A stretch of DNA of 64,000 nt from assembly GCF_018320785.1 (NCBI RefSeq), contig NC_054877.1, positions 23,356,329 through 23,420,328 on the forward strand, in the 5' to 3' direction. Positions within the stretch are counted from its first letter, which is position 1. Each line of letters begins with the position of its first letter. Source of the stretch: Cheilinus undulatus. Lineage: Eukaryota; Chordata; Actinopteri; Labriformes; Labridae. A model generated the notes under the pieces. The model was not told the origin of the DNA and searched no databases. It saw nothing but the letters and a program-made list of their open reading frames with translations. Of the stretch, positions 1 to 13,900 are shown in pieces. The position numbers and the translations under genes are program-made.

Positions 1-249
1 CAATGTATTCCTCAGAATGTTTGTTTACTTAAATGTCACATATTAACCGCCTGGTGTCCAAACAGAGTACAGTAAAGTCAGGCACAAGCTTTTAGTTCTC
101 ACCTCACGTTTGAAACATGCAACAGGGCAGTTAAAAATGGACCTCAGCCATAGCTTTGAAATCTCGGAATTTCAAGTTCAAAGACAATCTCTCAACTAAC
201 TGGGAACCATAAATAAAATAGATATAAAAATGGGTGTTTGGAATACCAT

Positions 250-585
250 GCATGTCCCGTTTAGGGATGTGGCGGGGGGGGGGGGCTGTCATTGGGCGAG
301 GTACACCCTGGACTGACCACTATTCAATCGATGGGCTGACATGTAGAGACAAAAAACCAGCCATACTCATACTCACACCTACAGATAGATAACAGTCGCC
401 AATTAACCTAACAAGCATGTCTGTGATTATGGGAGGAAGCAGAAGTATCTGAGAGAACCTACACATGAACGAGGAGAACAACTGCACACAGAAAAGCCCC
501 GTCTGACAGGGATTCCAAACAGGAACCTTCTTGCTGTGAGGTGACAGTGCAAACCCCAGAGGAACTGTGCAGCCCTGCACCAAAT
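250..585 (-). repeat. L2-like LINE 3' fragment
   Basis: Contains, in reverse orientation, features of a very common fish repeat: the 'cagggtgtacc' and 'cgcccaatgacagc' blocks, then 'gtgggaggaagc', 'gagaacatgc' type blocks and 'ccttcttgctgtgaggtgac'. A related fragment in the other orientation is at 17270-17383. The family name is from memory; the short open frames inside are not genes. Confidence 0.5.
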
Positions 586-2816
586 ATATGCCTACTAACT
601 ACCCTCAGCAGCACCAGATCTAACATAAAGATGTTAGGATATTGAAATTAATCAACATTTTTCTGTCTTTTCAAACAGCTTGTGAACAGAGAGAGGAAAC
701 ATTGTTCCTCTAGGACTGTAGTGCTGCACAAAACAGATTAAATTAACACAACACAGACTTAGAAAAGACCACAAAGAGTGCACATAAGGCTGTAAAAAAC
801 AAGACTAGCCTGTGATCTGTGCCAAAAGATGTATCTTTTAGCATTTAAAAACTGCTGCCAATACATACATAAACTGCTGTGCTACAGAAACTAGTTTTCT
901 CTATGATTAATACAGAGCCACTGTGGTCCATGTGTTAATTAAAAGGTCAGTCGTGCTCATTTTAAGCAAGCCTGTTATTCCCTCAGCTGAAGACAAGCAG
1001 TGGGACTGAGAGCAGTACAGTAACCATCTGCCAACACCTACACTGAGAAAAAAAATGAAGACTTCAAATCCACATACACTCAGTGTTTCTGTGTAAACGT
1101 CCAAAGCTTTGTCTTATCAAGATACAGTCAGAGAAAGTGGCCTCGACTATGTGCTTTTGTGTCGTGATAAAGTCTGCTGACCAGAGGAAGTCTTTAGATA
1201 TCTCTGCAGTATCTCAGCTGTTGTTGTCAGACATGTTTCTGAGCTTTTTGTAACAAGAAGAACATGCAGTACTTTCTAATGCCCTGATCCCATATTGTTT
1301 GAATTAGATATGGATTTATGTAATCTAGCAGACTCATCTCGGTGCGGAAATAATTGCCATCTTATCCTCTAGGCACACGGCCAAGTGGATGCATGAAGAG
1401 GAGACGCAAAGCAGAGAAAGTGCTGCCATGTATAGAAAAAAAATCAACACAAAAAGACATGAAACCATCTGATGCATGTGTATGTGCAAGGGGATGAGCA
1501 TGCCGTTTGGTGCATGAAACAGTTGGTATTAAATGGTTGGAAAATCAAATGTGGTCTGGCATGAGAGAGTGCCCTGAGGGTAAACATCAGGCTCACTTTG
1601 TATGCTTGCTGGTTCACATTTTACAGACTCCTGCCTGCTGTAATGCTGTGGTTTCTATTTCAATCTAAAGGTGTCCCAAGGTCAGATTTATTAATAATCT
1701 GTACACTCAAGAGTACTGAGACAAGTCTTTATCCATCTAGGAGAGGTAATAACAGCTGCAGAGGTGAAGTGCAAGTTAAATTAATCTCTCTTTAACTCAT
1801 ATTGACGTTAATTATTCTGCAGACCAGCCAAGGCAACTACAGTGGAGTCAAGACAAGTAATAAGAGCCAGCTTTACCTTGACACCAGACTACAGGGGGAA
1901 CTCCAGGAAATATGCATCTGTAAGTTGTTAATATTTGGCTGTCTGTGTGTCTGGGGCTATTTCTGTTAAAGCATGAAGATGAATTTATTAACTGGATGTA
2001 AACAGTACATCTTTAGAGACTGATCCAGTTTTGGTCATTTCTCTTACATAATTTTAACAAAAGTCGAAAACCACAATTAAGGCTGAATACTAAATCTTTT
2101 TGCTATTGTTATACAGTCTTATCCTGCCAAAGGAAATCTACTAACACCCCCCCCCCCAAAAAAAATAAAGTTCATAGAAAGGAAGCACTGACTGATATAA
2201 AAACAGCTAACACTGACATTGTGTGACAGCAATATTATGGTACCAGTCCAATTACTGCTCTGCAACAGAGAATCACCTGCTGAATTTTGGTTGCCAGCCT
2301 TTGCCACATATAATCATGCAACCAGAATGTGTTAAGTTGAACCATTCTTTTCATCACTTCCTTTCTTAGATTAAGCTTCCATATTTGATTTACTTTGGTA
2401 TTTTCCTATGTAACTGTATGAAGGCAATCTTAAGATGGCAATCAGAGACCACAGTGACCCATAGGGACCATCAAACTAACTTCACACTATTTATGAAAAT
2501 AGCCACTGTTTGCAGGATCGATTCCTGATATCAGTGCTGTTTGGTGAATTCTCTCGCCCCATATTTCCTGTCTCTCTTTAGCTGTCCTATCAGAGAAAGG
2601 CAAAAAGTCCCCAAATAACTTAAAATAAAAAAAAAATGTATGGGGCCTTTGTTAAACTGTGCACAAATTTATACCCTTTGAAGCATTTAAGGAGAAAAAG
2701 GTCCACGTCCTAGAACAGTAATAAAAATATATGCTTTATGATTATGTTCTACTAACTTTTTAGGTTAAGTCTTTTAATTAACTTTAATCCTGTTCAAAAC
2801 TACCAAATATTTAAAC

Positions 2817-3731
2817 CAGTTGTTCTCAACTGGTCTGGCCTCAGGACCCACCACCTTTTTAAATCAAGATTAGCAACTTAAATTCCTAAAACATTTTCAA
2901 AAACTTCAATTAATTTCCCAAAGAGTATTGTAGTTTATTAAGCTTGCAAAGCAGATAGATTTGCCCGTTTCCGTGTTTCTCACTGGCGAATCCATCTTGC
3001 AAAGCTCCCATCTGAACTGTTTGGGCCTGGTTAGAAAGTGACAGGACCATTCAGCATAGAGAGGCAGTGGAGTCATGACGTAAGCAAGCAGCAAGAAGAG
3101 GCCGGTGCAATTATGGCAGAAGAGATTAGCTTCAATGCTGCTAAAGTACCAGTTTTATTAGAACTTGATGACATTTCTTCATTAAAAGAAGAACAAAGAA
3201 CAGCGCATTGTGTTTTCTTTTCAAAAATGACCAAAGTCATGTACTGGCATATCTACAGTTGCCATGGTTCACGTTATGCAGCTCTCTATGGAGTTTACTC
3301 CACTGTAGTGGCAAACCTCGGTAACGGCTACATCTCGTGTTTTGTTGCTCTGGCAATGTAAAGATGTGACAGACAGAATGTTCATCCAATCACCCTCTGA
3401 TTTTTTTTCAAAGGCTCTGCCCTTTCCCAAATGCTGTCTATGGAAGGTGTTTTTTGTTCTGATCCTCATGAAAAGGTGTAACTTTGTTTTTTGTCTTGAT
3501 ATTTTGAAAAATTAGCAAATTAAAATAAGAAAATCCAGTTTTGTTTGAGAAAACAACCAAATTATACACGAAAAATCAGAGTAAAATAAAATGAATGGAT
3601 ATATTCCTTCTTAGACTGTCTGGACATCATGAACTTTATGCCACACGTTTTTCCAGGAACATCTTCTCAACCCACTAAAACCAACTCCGTGACCCAATTT
3701 TTGGGCCCGACCCACCAGTTGAGAACCACTG
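2817..3731. mobile_element. hAT-like non-autonomous element with perfect 8-bp target duplication
   Basis: The ends are imperfect inverted repeats: CAGTTGTTCTCAACTGGT on the left and, read in reverse, CAGTGGTTCTCAACTGGTGG on the right. Both flanks carry the identical octamer ATTTAAAC (2809-2816 and 3732-3739). Inverted CAGTGGTTCTCAA ends with 8-bp duplications are typical of hAT/Charlie-type elements. An internal 107-codon open frame (3038-3361, plus strand) has no domain that I recognise and lacks transposase motifs. Confidence 0.8.
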
Positions 3732-4912
3732 ATTTAAACGATTTCAGGGTTTTAACCCTTAAAATACCAGTTTGATAAAAGGATGACAATCTTGTTTTTT
3801 ATGAAAACAGAAAGAAAAACAAGCTATTGTTGATAAATAAAAGAGGGCTGGTTAATTTCTTTAAATCGTAGTCCCGGATATGTCAAGGACTGGCAACGAA
3901 ATTGATTTTGAGGCATTATTAGTTTTTGTGCAGTATTAAAATTTGAAATTTTCAACATGGTACGGCCAGAAAGGACAGAAATGTCCACTTCCAAACAGTG
4001 AAATCATTCATTTAACTGGCACTGAATGGGTAAAAATCCTGAAAATGTTTAAATATTTGGTAGTTTTGATCAGGACTGAAGATGATCAAAAGATTTAACC
4101 CCCTAAAAGTTGATAAAAAAAAAAACATTATTTTATAATTTTATGACTTTAATTTGGAAGTGGACATTTTTGCTCTAATGGCCTTAATGTTAGAAAATAA
4201 TATGCTTTTCACTATGTTTGCTTTATTTATGATATAAAAGATCTGCAAAAGGAAGTGTAATCATCAAGAGTTGATTTATTTTCATTTTCTAAAATGCAAA
4301 GGACATAACAGGATTTGAGAATAAATCCAAAATTGAGTGCACAAAAATGTTTCACCGCAAGCGACTATGTACAGGAATGAAATCAACAAATCTTTACAGA
4401 ATTCAACAGGTACTGCATCAATATTTAGAGTCAACTCCTTCAACCTATTAACGTAGACTAGAATGGACTTAATTTAATTTGTACTGTCAGCCATATTTTA
4501 ACACGGCACATGAATTATTTTACATTTTAGTGAATCGAAAGTGCTGGATTAATTTCACTATTAGTGCATAAAGGACCACTGTATGCTTGTTTGTTTTCAT
4601 ATATTGATTAAAATCTGAGAAAATGCTTTTGAACCCACAAACAGGAGTATTAGCATTAACATTTTCACTCTTTTAACCAAAATAAGCTAGCCACAAATTC
4701 AGTGGCTAGCAGTGACTATTGATTGTACCACTGTTATTAAAATAATAGAAACATCAGTGCTTCATGAATATCAGGAATTGACGTTCAGCCTTTCATTATT
4801 TTTAAGATAATTTGGTCAAAGCAGGTTACCTGTGAGGAACTCTCTGTTCAACAAGATATACAGCAACACCACCTCAGTCTGGCTGTAAATGTTAAGGTAT
4901 TAAGTTAGAAAT

Positions 4913-5192
4913 TAGGGCTGGGTGTAATGGACATATCATCAAGATTATTGTGCTACTTTGCCTTTTTAGTGTTTGGGCATTTGTATTCCTGCATCTAGCG
5001 TTATCTGTTTATAACATGTCAGTTAAGAAAATATTTTCTTTATATTCCCCTGTTTTAGACATGTAATATGTTGCAAGAAATTAAGTCGCATAGTGATCTG
5101 ACAAAGTGATGCAGCAGATAAAGAGAAACATGAGCAATGAAGAATATTTATACACCTTGATCATCGCTGTAATTGTTACTCACCCAGCCCTA
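4913..5192. mobile_element. Small inverted-repeat element (280 bp)
   Basis: Starts TAGGGCTGGGTG and ends with its exact reverse complement CACCCAGCCCTA. These ends are common in fish miniature elements. I find no clear target duplication. Confidence 0.55.
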
Positions 5193-5647
5193 GTTTAACT
5201 CCATGAAGATCTGGGACTGATCCCCCTTTTCACAGCATCAGTCCATGAAATGACACTGCATTTAGCTGAAATTATGCCTCTACTGATACAAGATACAATG
5301 GATTTGAAAGCTATAATTCAGTTCAACACTGCGTGCTATAGAAGAGAAGCCAAAACACTTACTATCAGTTTAAATTAAATCAAGTATGAAACTGACCATT
5401 TCTCAGAACACAGATGAGTTTAAATACATGACTTACACAATTCAGATTTTTTTTCTTCAAACCTTCAGTAGGGAATAACGAAAGTGCTCTGGTCAATCCT
5501 GTAAAAAAATAATTTATACACACCGCCGTCACCTGACGGGCGGGTTTGTCACAAAATTGTTGACAGCTCTTTTGCTTATTGATGGTCCTCCTCCCATTCA
5601 GTGTGCTGCTCCTCGCTCTCTTCTCTGCCCGTCGGTTGAATTAGTTG

Positions 5648-5788
5648 TCATTTGTTAAAGGGGAGGCAGGCAGGCAGTATGACGGTGGAGCACGCCGGGC
5701 CTGCTAAAGGCTCTGCCACCTCTCCCTCCAACTCTGTCCATGTTCCTTTCTCAGGGCTGTAGCAGATGGTAGAAGACTTATAGGCCCC
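5648..5788 (-). CDS. klhl14: klhl14 coding exon 8 (C-terminus and stop)
   Basis: A 141-nt coding part with acceptor TCTCCTCAG. It encodes [20 protein letters not shown] and ends [10 protein letters not shown] before TGA at 5648-5650. The mammalian ending is nearly the same. A 3' UTR should continue leftward; I cannot fix the poly(A) site. Confidence 0.95.
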   Translation of the reverse strand, partial: GAYKSSTICYSPEKGTWTELEGEVAEPLAGPACSTVILPACLPFNK

Positions 5789-7859
5789 CTGAGGAGAACA
5801 TAAAATCATGTCATTCTCGCTCATGTTCTCAGTGCTGTTTCAACTTTTACCTGTGGAACAGAAAATCTCTTTTATATAAATGAATATCATCAAAAACAGC
5901 ATATGTATTTAAATATTCAGTCCAAGAATTCCATTTAATGACCAACCAGGAATGAAGTGACACGGTAAAGCCAGGTAAAGCTTATTCCTCTGTGTAATGG
6001 GGCTCCACCGTTCTCCAAAAACAGCTAAGAGCCAGGACGCTGCGCTGGATGACATGTTCCCTTATTACCAAGAACTGCAATTTATTTTGAGTCAGTCCCA
6101 CACATACCTGAATCCTACTGCCAGAAATATCCCATAGTGTGCCAATTGTGTCTAAATCTGCAGCTAAAAAAGACACATAGAAATTTCTTATTTTATTCTT
6201 TTTGAGTGACATTTCCTAACAACTACAGAGTTCAGCTAAAATAGTTAGTGAAAACTGGCTGATGTAAAGTCCACTTAATCTATTACATACATTTTGAGAG
6301 TGAGTGACCTCTGCAATCTGCATTTTTTAATCTTCATATGCTTGCTGACAAAAACAAAGCTCTGGGCTCCTTAATAGATGAAGCTAGTGTGAAAGCTTGG
6401 ATTGTGGTAATATTGATAAAATGTTAAACAAAAGATGAGGCTGTATCACACAAATGAGTGGCAGCTCTTCAATTTAGAAATAGAGGAGAATTAATTACAG
6501 ATTCTGTGATAATTAATCATGATTAATTGTTTGTAACGGAGTATAAACATATATTTTTGTATACGTATTACATTGTCACCCATGTTACTCCTCTCTTCAC
6601 ATTATTAAGAGCGAATTTTTGAATTTACTGTATCTGATCTTTCACTCTGTCCCTCTGCACTGTGCCCACTTCACTTCTGTCTTTTTTCTCTCTTCATCTT
6701 CATTGGTGTTTTGTTAGTTTAAAAAGTTCTGTTGTTATTTCTCATGAATCAGTTTTTTTACGCACAACTGCACATGGTAAGCCTCTTGTCAGTGACATCA
6801 TGAAACTACCATTAGGAAAGAACGAGCTTCTGAAAGGCATCAAAACTTTAAGGTTTTAAAGCAGCGAGAGGAGTAAACTTTTAAATCGGGAAGTTTGCAC
6901 ATCCACAAATAAATTCAACATTTCTGACACTAAACTTTTTCTGGATCAATCCTGGATGGTTGGTCGTATAAAGTAATAAAAATCAAAAAGACCATGAAAT
7001 GTTTAGCTTGTTTTTGTTTTTCATCAAGTTTACAACACTTTGGCAAACATTAAAAAGAAGAGTGACGACAGTATGTCGTCATTGCAATTAATTTGCATGT
7101 TTTAAAAACTGCGTAATATATGTGTGATTAATTGATCAAAATAAACACGTTATTTTGACAGCATTAATTTAAAAATATAAGTTTGGTTTATTCATGTTAC
7201 CTGACACTTGAAGGAAGCCCTTTTTTGTTTTCTTTTTTTTTTTTTTTTTTTACAAAGTTCAGACAGGGCATTGAGTAACACCTTTGATGATACAATATAT
7301 CAAAAACTTTAATCCTTGTTGCATTCTTTCATCATTACTCATTAGGAATAAACAATATTATCAGCATGATAACTATAATCACAGATATTCACTTATAAAG
7401 TTAATTATTTGTATTACTGAACATTTCTGCTGAAATTACCAAATGATATATCGGCCTGTACTGGCTGTCAGTATCGACTATGTGCAACTATGTTTGTGTG
7501 GTTTTTAGGCAGGACCAACAGACCTACTTCACCTGAATCTTTTTTTTCAGTTTGACTCCTCAAACCAGCGTACCAAAGTGTGGACCAGGGGCCCACTGGT
7601 GAGCCCCAAAGGTACTACAGTTGGGCTGCAAAAGGCCATTTACAATAGCTTAAAATCTTAGAAACAAAAAATGTATATATTTGGGGTGCAGATGGCTGAG
7701 TGATTTGAGGAGCACCCCACGTGTGTAGATGGCAGGGATTCAAGCCTGGTTGGTGGCTACCTTCCTGCATGTCTCTCCTCCACGTCCAACCAATGATTTC
7801 AATTCTATCCATTGTCCTCCTCTCTCAATAAAGGCGTAAAAAACCCAAGAGTATTTTAA

Positions 7860-7911
<52 letters not shown>

Positions 7912-10900
7912 ACAGTGCTTAACAAATTTATTAGACCACCATCCAAAGTAAGGTTTATGCCACAGCTGCCCTAAATTAACAGCATTGGTAAAAATGAGTA
8001 AAACCAAAATCATTTTTTATGTTTCTGCAACGGTTAATACACCAATATGTAGAAGTTCTTTAACCCAAATGTTTTTTTAATGCTAAAATATAATTATTAT
8101 TGTTATCCATGAATTTTTAAATGTACTGATTTACAAAAAAAGAAAAAATAGTAAAGCACATTATTATTTCTTGATTAATATGTCAAATTATAGTTATTTA
8201 CTTGCATTCCCGAGGACAAAATTCATGTTAGTGGTTGAATGTTATGCTTTATTAATTTCTGACTTCTCAGAGAAGCCCAGTGGGAATTTTTGACCATTAT
8301 TTCAGAGGCACATTTGTGAGGTCACACACTGATGTAGGACGAGAAAGCCTGGCTCTCATTCTCCACTTTAATTCTTTCCAAAGGTGTTCTATCAGGTTGG
8401 GGTCAGGACTCTGTGCAGGCCAGTCAAGTTCATCCACACCAAACTCTCTCATCCATGTCTTTATGGACCTTGCTTTGTGCACTGATGCACAGTCACGTTG
8501 AAACAGGAAGGGGCCATCCACAAACTGTTCCCACAAAGTTGGGAGCATGGAATTGTCCAAAATCTCTTGGTATGCTGAAGCATTAAGAGTTCCTTTCACT
8601 GGAACTAAGGGGCCAAGCCCAGCTCCTGAAAAAGAACCCCACACCATAATCCCCCCTCCACCAAACTTTACACTTGGCACAATGCAGTCAGACAAGTACC
8701 ATTCTCCTGGCAACCGCCAAACCCAGACTCATCCATCAGATTGCCAGAGTAGCACAATTTGTCACTCCAGAGAATGCATCTCAACTGCTCCAGTGTCCAG
8801 CGGTGGCGTGCTTTACACCACTGCATCCGATGCTTTGCATTGCACTTGGTGATGTATGGCTTGGATGCAGCTGCTCGGCCATGGAAACCCATTCCATGAA
8901 GCTCTCTACGCACTGTTCTTGAGCTAATCTGAAGGCCACATGAAGTTTGGAGGTCTGAAGTGACTGATTCTGCAGAAAGTTGGCGACCTCTGTGCACTAC
9001 GCGCCTCAGCATCCACTGACCCCGCTCCATCATTTTACGTGGCCTTGCTGTTGGCATTGCTGTCATTCCCAATCGCTTTCACTTTGTTATAATACCACTG
9101 ACAGTTGACTGTGGAATATTTAGGAGCGAGGACATTTCGCGACTGGACTTGTTGCACAGGTGGCATCCTATCACAGTACCACACTGGAATTCACTGAGCT
9201 CCTGAGAGCGACCCATTCTTTCTCAAATATTTGCAGAAACAGTCTGTGTGCCTAGGTGCTTGATTTTATACACCTGTAGCCATGGAAGTGATTGAAACAC
9301 CGGATTTCTATTATTTGGATGGGTGAGTGAATACTTTTGGCAATATAGTATAAATTATGTTTTAGTGATCATAAATTACTTTATTGTTTGTTTGTTGTTT
9401 TTAAGACTCAGAAGTGACAGACATCTAGATGTTTAAACTCATGACACCTTTTTGTCATTTATTTTGTCTGATGTGAACAACCGATGTCACCGTTTAACTG
9501 GTGTTAGATTTACTGGTGACACTCAGTTAAACATTTAACTTTTCCGCTTGCTTCAAATTTTAAGAATTTCTCTGTGTCTTCAGAGACGTTAATGCCATTT
9601 TTGAAGAGCTGGAAAAACAGTGCTTGAACAGAGATGAATATTAGAAAAGAAAATTTAAGGGACTTTGCAGATGCCATATCAAACAAAATAAATGGCAGTG
9701 GCTCATTAGTCGTACTTTGTGATATACAGACACTCTCTGAGTAATGTTAATGATCTCAAAGCAAAGACTTTGCTTTAAATTCCCTGTTTATGCCATAAAA
9801 TATTATAGATTTTTATTATAGATATTCAAGTCTCATGTTATGGTATTGCTTGGTTGGTTATGGGCCCCAGAAGATTTTCTGGTCTCAAACTGGGTTGTAG
9901 CATACTGAAGTTTGGGAAAGGCTGCCTGTAACTTTAAACTGTGTTCTTAGGGCAGAATTTTGTTTCTTTGTTTGTCCTTAAAGTCAAAGTATGTTTTCAG
10001 GAGTGAAGTTTCAGCTCTGAACTACAATTTTATATTAGTATCAATATGGGTATTGGCTTAACTGAATTTGCAAATATCAGCATATAGTATATAATATCTG
10101 ATATCATGCATCCCTATCAAGCATCAATAATGCTGCACAGAAAATAAACTAATACTATAAAAATTCATAGTTAAATCATGTTCACCTACTAACACTTCAT
10201 ATGTTCATTACATTACATAAAAAGATGTGTCGGACCATACCATGCTCCAGCTGTAGCCCCCCACTAGGAAGATGCTGTCATCCAGAACAGCACAGCCCGG
10301 GCCACTGCGACCTTCCAGGATGGGCGTCTGCAGGATGTTCCACTGGTCAGCTTTTGGATCGTAACACTCCACCAACATCACATCTAGATGAGAGAAACCT
10401 TTGAAAGAAGAAAAAAAGTTTAAATCTCGACTGAAATTTTATTTATTTATTTCTAAAGTTTATTTGATAGGGACAATGCAAATTACATAGTAAAACTTCA
10501 GCCTGTTACAAACAAGCTAAAAGTAACTGAGGTTTCACACAGAGATTATAGCTATTGCGAGTTTCCATCTCCAAATTCAGTCTGTAGTATGCTGTTAATA
10601 TCATCTGTGAATAATCAGTTTTTCTTTAGAATAAGTAGTTCTACACAAACACATTTTAAAACAAATCCAGACAGTTTAGATAATTTTCTGTTTGCATTTC
10701 TCAGTAGTCTTCTTATTTTCCAGTGAGTGGGACTCTTGAATCCAAATTTGATGACAATTTTGTTATTTATTTATGTTGCCAGGATGCTGTAATTAGCAAT
10801 TGATCAAACACACCCACACTGTTCACTTTTTCATTTTGATGGTTCCTTCAGACACCAGGTTTCAGATACTTATCTTGGACATTTCCTCACTTGTTTCCAA

Positions 10901-13900
10901 AATAGTCTTTGCATTGCTTATTTGCTGCAGCCCTCTATGCCATTAAAGTTGCTTCCCACTTCAGCCTCGGCCAATTACTAGAGGCTGAGGTAAAATGCAT
11001 CACTGACTAATACCCCAGCATTGGGATATGGTCATAGACACCAGATTTAATTGAAGATGATGTGCATAATCAGCATCATGTGAGCTACCTTGGATAGGAT
11101 AGGCATTCAAATGTGTTTAAATCTTTAATTTAGATTAAAATTATGCTTACATTTTAAAAAAAGTTTGAATGAAGGAAATCATGGTTCAGTTTACTATACT
11201 GTCAGTTTGTCTTTAAATATGCTCGTTCTACTGACTGGCTAATTCTTAAAACCCCTCGAGCTTCTTAAAACCCCTCGAGCTTATAGTGAACTCGGTAAAA
11301 CGGTACTTTCCGTCAATGCTCTGATCTCATAGAACGCCCCTAAACAAACTTTGAAAGTTCTTCCCCTTCTTGTAGAGTTTAGCACTTGATTGATTTCTAC
11401 TTTAAAATGGGTTATATTTGTTTGCTGTTTTGTTTTGCTTGTTTTAAAGTGCTTTGAATCTTGATGCCGTTAGAATGAGAGAGAAACCTCAATGTACTTT
11501 CGAGAATAAATAAAGGTTTGAACTGAAATGAAAAGAAGATTTGTATACTTAGAGTAAGTTAATAGCCACTAAATATGCTAGTAAACATACTGAGATAGAA
11601 ATAAAAAAAAATATTGACTGGATCAAACAGATAGTTCTTGGTTTTCTTTCTGCTTTCCTCTCAGGACCTCAGATGTTTTTTTTTTATTACATCTACTGGT
11701 GTTTGTTCTTCCTCAGCCTTGGGCATTGGGAACATGAAAACATTTGCCATTGAAGGTAGGTACACAGCTGAGAAAATCTTTGGACATGATGATTTTTAGA
11801 GGAAGTATCTGAAACTGTGCCAGTGAAAAGCAAATTAGAGTAAAGAAATCATACATGGTGTGCAATAAACTTTAAACTGTCTATTGCATTAAAACTTTTT
11901 CTTACTGTGATTCATTAATATAATGACTGCAAGCATTCAGATTTGCTAATAAAACACAAATTCACTATACATTTTCCTTTTTCTAAGTGATGGAGCATGA
12001 GTGTGGGCCCCCAGTGATGCAATGTAAATAAAAAATAAATAAATGGCAACATCTATTTCACTCACAGTTTAGAAAAAGTCTCAATATTGACATATTTTCT
12101 CTTCACTTCCTGAAATGTTGAGTACTTACCTTTCAAATGATTTCCACCGATGGCATACAGGCGGTCGTTCATTCCAGCCAGGGCGTGAATGGCACGCTTT
12201 GTGTTCATATCCTGTTTCCTCGCCCACACATCCATTATTGGATCATAACAGTAGAGCCAGGACACATACTCTCCATTGTGCACTCCTCCTACAACAGGTG
12301 AACACAGAACTTTGCCTTCAGTACTGTGTAGAAATTCACATTTATGTAGGGGGACACATGGCCTGTTTGTGTACAGATTGTCAGATGTATCACTCAACAT
12401 ATGATTAATTTTACTTTGTAAATCATCCAGTATTACACCAACACCTTCATCATACCATCCATATTTCATACCATCCAGTGCCGAGTATTTTTTGTATCTA
12501 CAGAGACACTTTTTGTCTCTATCTTTTTGTCACAGATGTTTTTAATGATAAATGTAATGAGTCAAAGTAGACTGCGCCTCCCCAAAGAATTCTATTGAAC
12601 ACAGGTTCTCCTCAAGGCCAGCGCCTTTGTTTCCTTCTTTTAGTTTTCACTTGTGCTGACTGATATGGTACAATAGTCACGTCATAAAGTTCACCGATGA
12701 TTCAGTGACAGCCAGCTTTTTGAAGAGCAGGATTATAGTTTATGCTGTGCTGCTGTGATGAGTCTTTGATTTAAATGTCATTTAAACAATAGATATTGTT
12801 ATAGATTTCAGAAGGCTAAATTGTATCCACTGTTTTTATATTGAGTTGGTTTAAAAAAATGTTTAACAGAGTTTCATTTCACCTTAAACTCTGGATGCAT
12901 TTGTCAAGGAAACTTCTCTGGAATAAATATAACCAAAAGGGTTTGCCAAGTATTTCTCTGTGTCTAATGAAAGAAGAAGGCCATTGTTAATCTTTCTCTT
13001 CATCTTTTTAGAAGCGATTTTTAATAAGTAACCACAGACCCCATGACCAAATTAAAAAATACATGACAGGATTACCATTATCTGGTTATATAACAAATAG
13101 AATGAGACCTAACTCTCTTGTACAAAGTCAGGACTGTAAAGAAAACCTAGTCCATCCTGGCTGATCACAGCTATCTCTCGGTTTACAGTGCCTAAAAGGA
13201 TTGGATAGGTCTCAATCAGACACATCTGGACAATGCAATTTTACTCCATTCTTCTTCGCAAAACTGCTGAAGCTTTGTCAGGTTGCACAGGGATCAGGCA
13301 TGAACAGTCCTTTTCAATTCCAGCCACAAACTCTCTATTGGATTGAGGTCTGGGCTTTGACTCAGCCACTCCAGAACATTCACCTTCTTGTCTTCAAACT
13401 ATTTCTGTGTAGCTTTCACTGGATGCTTCTGGTCATTGTTTTACTGGAAAATAAATCTTCTCCAAAACTGTAGTTCTCTTAAAGACTGAATAGAGTGTCC
13501 TCCAGGGTTTTGCTGCATTAATTTTATCCTCTACCACATCTCTTCCAGGGCCGGCCGCTGAGAAGAATCTCCACAGCATGATGTTGCCACCACCATGCTT
13601 CACAGTGGGAATGGTGTGTTTGTGGTGATGTGCAGTGTTTGGCATCCACCAAACACAGCATCTTGCCATATGGCAAAAAAAAAAAAACACGGTCCTTCTT
13701 GCACGGTCACTCAGGTTATGATGATGGCTTGATCTCGGCAGATTCACACGTCATGTTCCTTCCATTTCTTGATGGATTTAACTGATCTCTGGGGGGGGTG
13801 TTTAGTGCCTTGGCAACCTTTTGTTATCCATCCCCTGACTTAGACTTTTCAATAACCTTTCCCCTAAGTTGCTTGGAGTGTTCTCTTGTCTTTATGGTGT

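Larger units (their letters stand above)
1..5647. other. Region downstream of klhl14
   Basis: AT-rich. Apart from the L2-like fragment, the hAT-like element and the small palindromic-ended element listed separately, I see no exon. Part of the stretch to the left of 5648 must be the klhl14 3' UTR. Short open frames here have no family signature. Confidence 0.5.
5789..10240 (-). other. klhl14 intron 7
   Basis: A 4.5-kb intron. It holds a poly(T) run (about 7229-7251), a (TA)n microsatellite, a truncated copy of the Tc1-derived short element and a dead Tc1 transposase copy, each listed separately. No extra exon is seen. Confidence 0.8.

Noticed and set aside
3038..3361. A 107-codon frame considered as a host gene
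   Set aside because: It lies wholly inside a hAT-like element with clear target duplication.
7740..8013. Open frames with long Tyr-Ile repeats on the minus strand
   Set aside because: They are translations of the (TA)n microsatellite and carry no gene signature.
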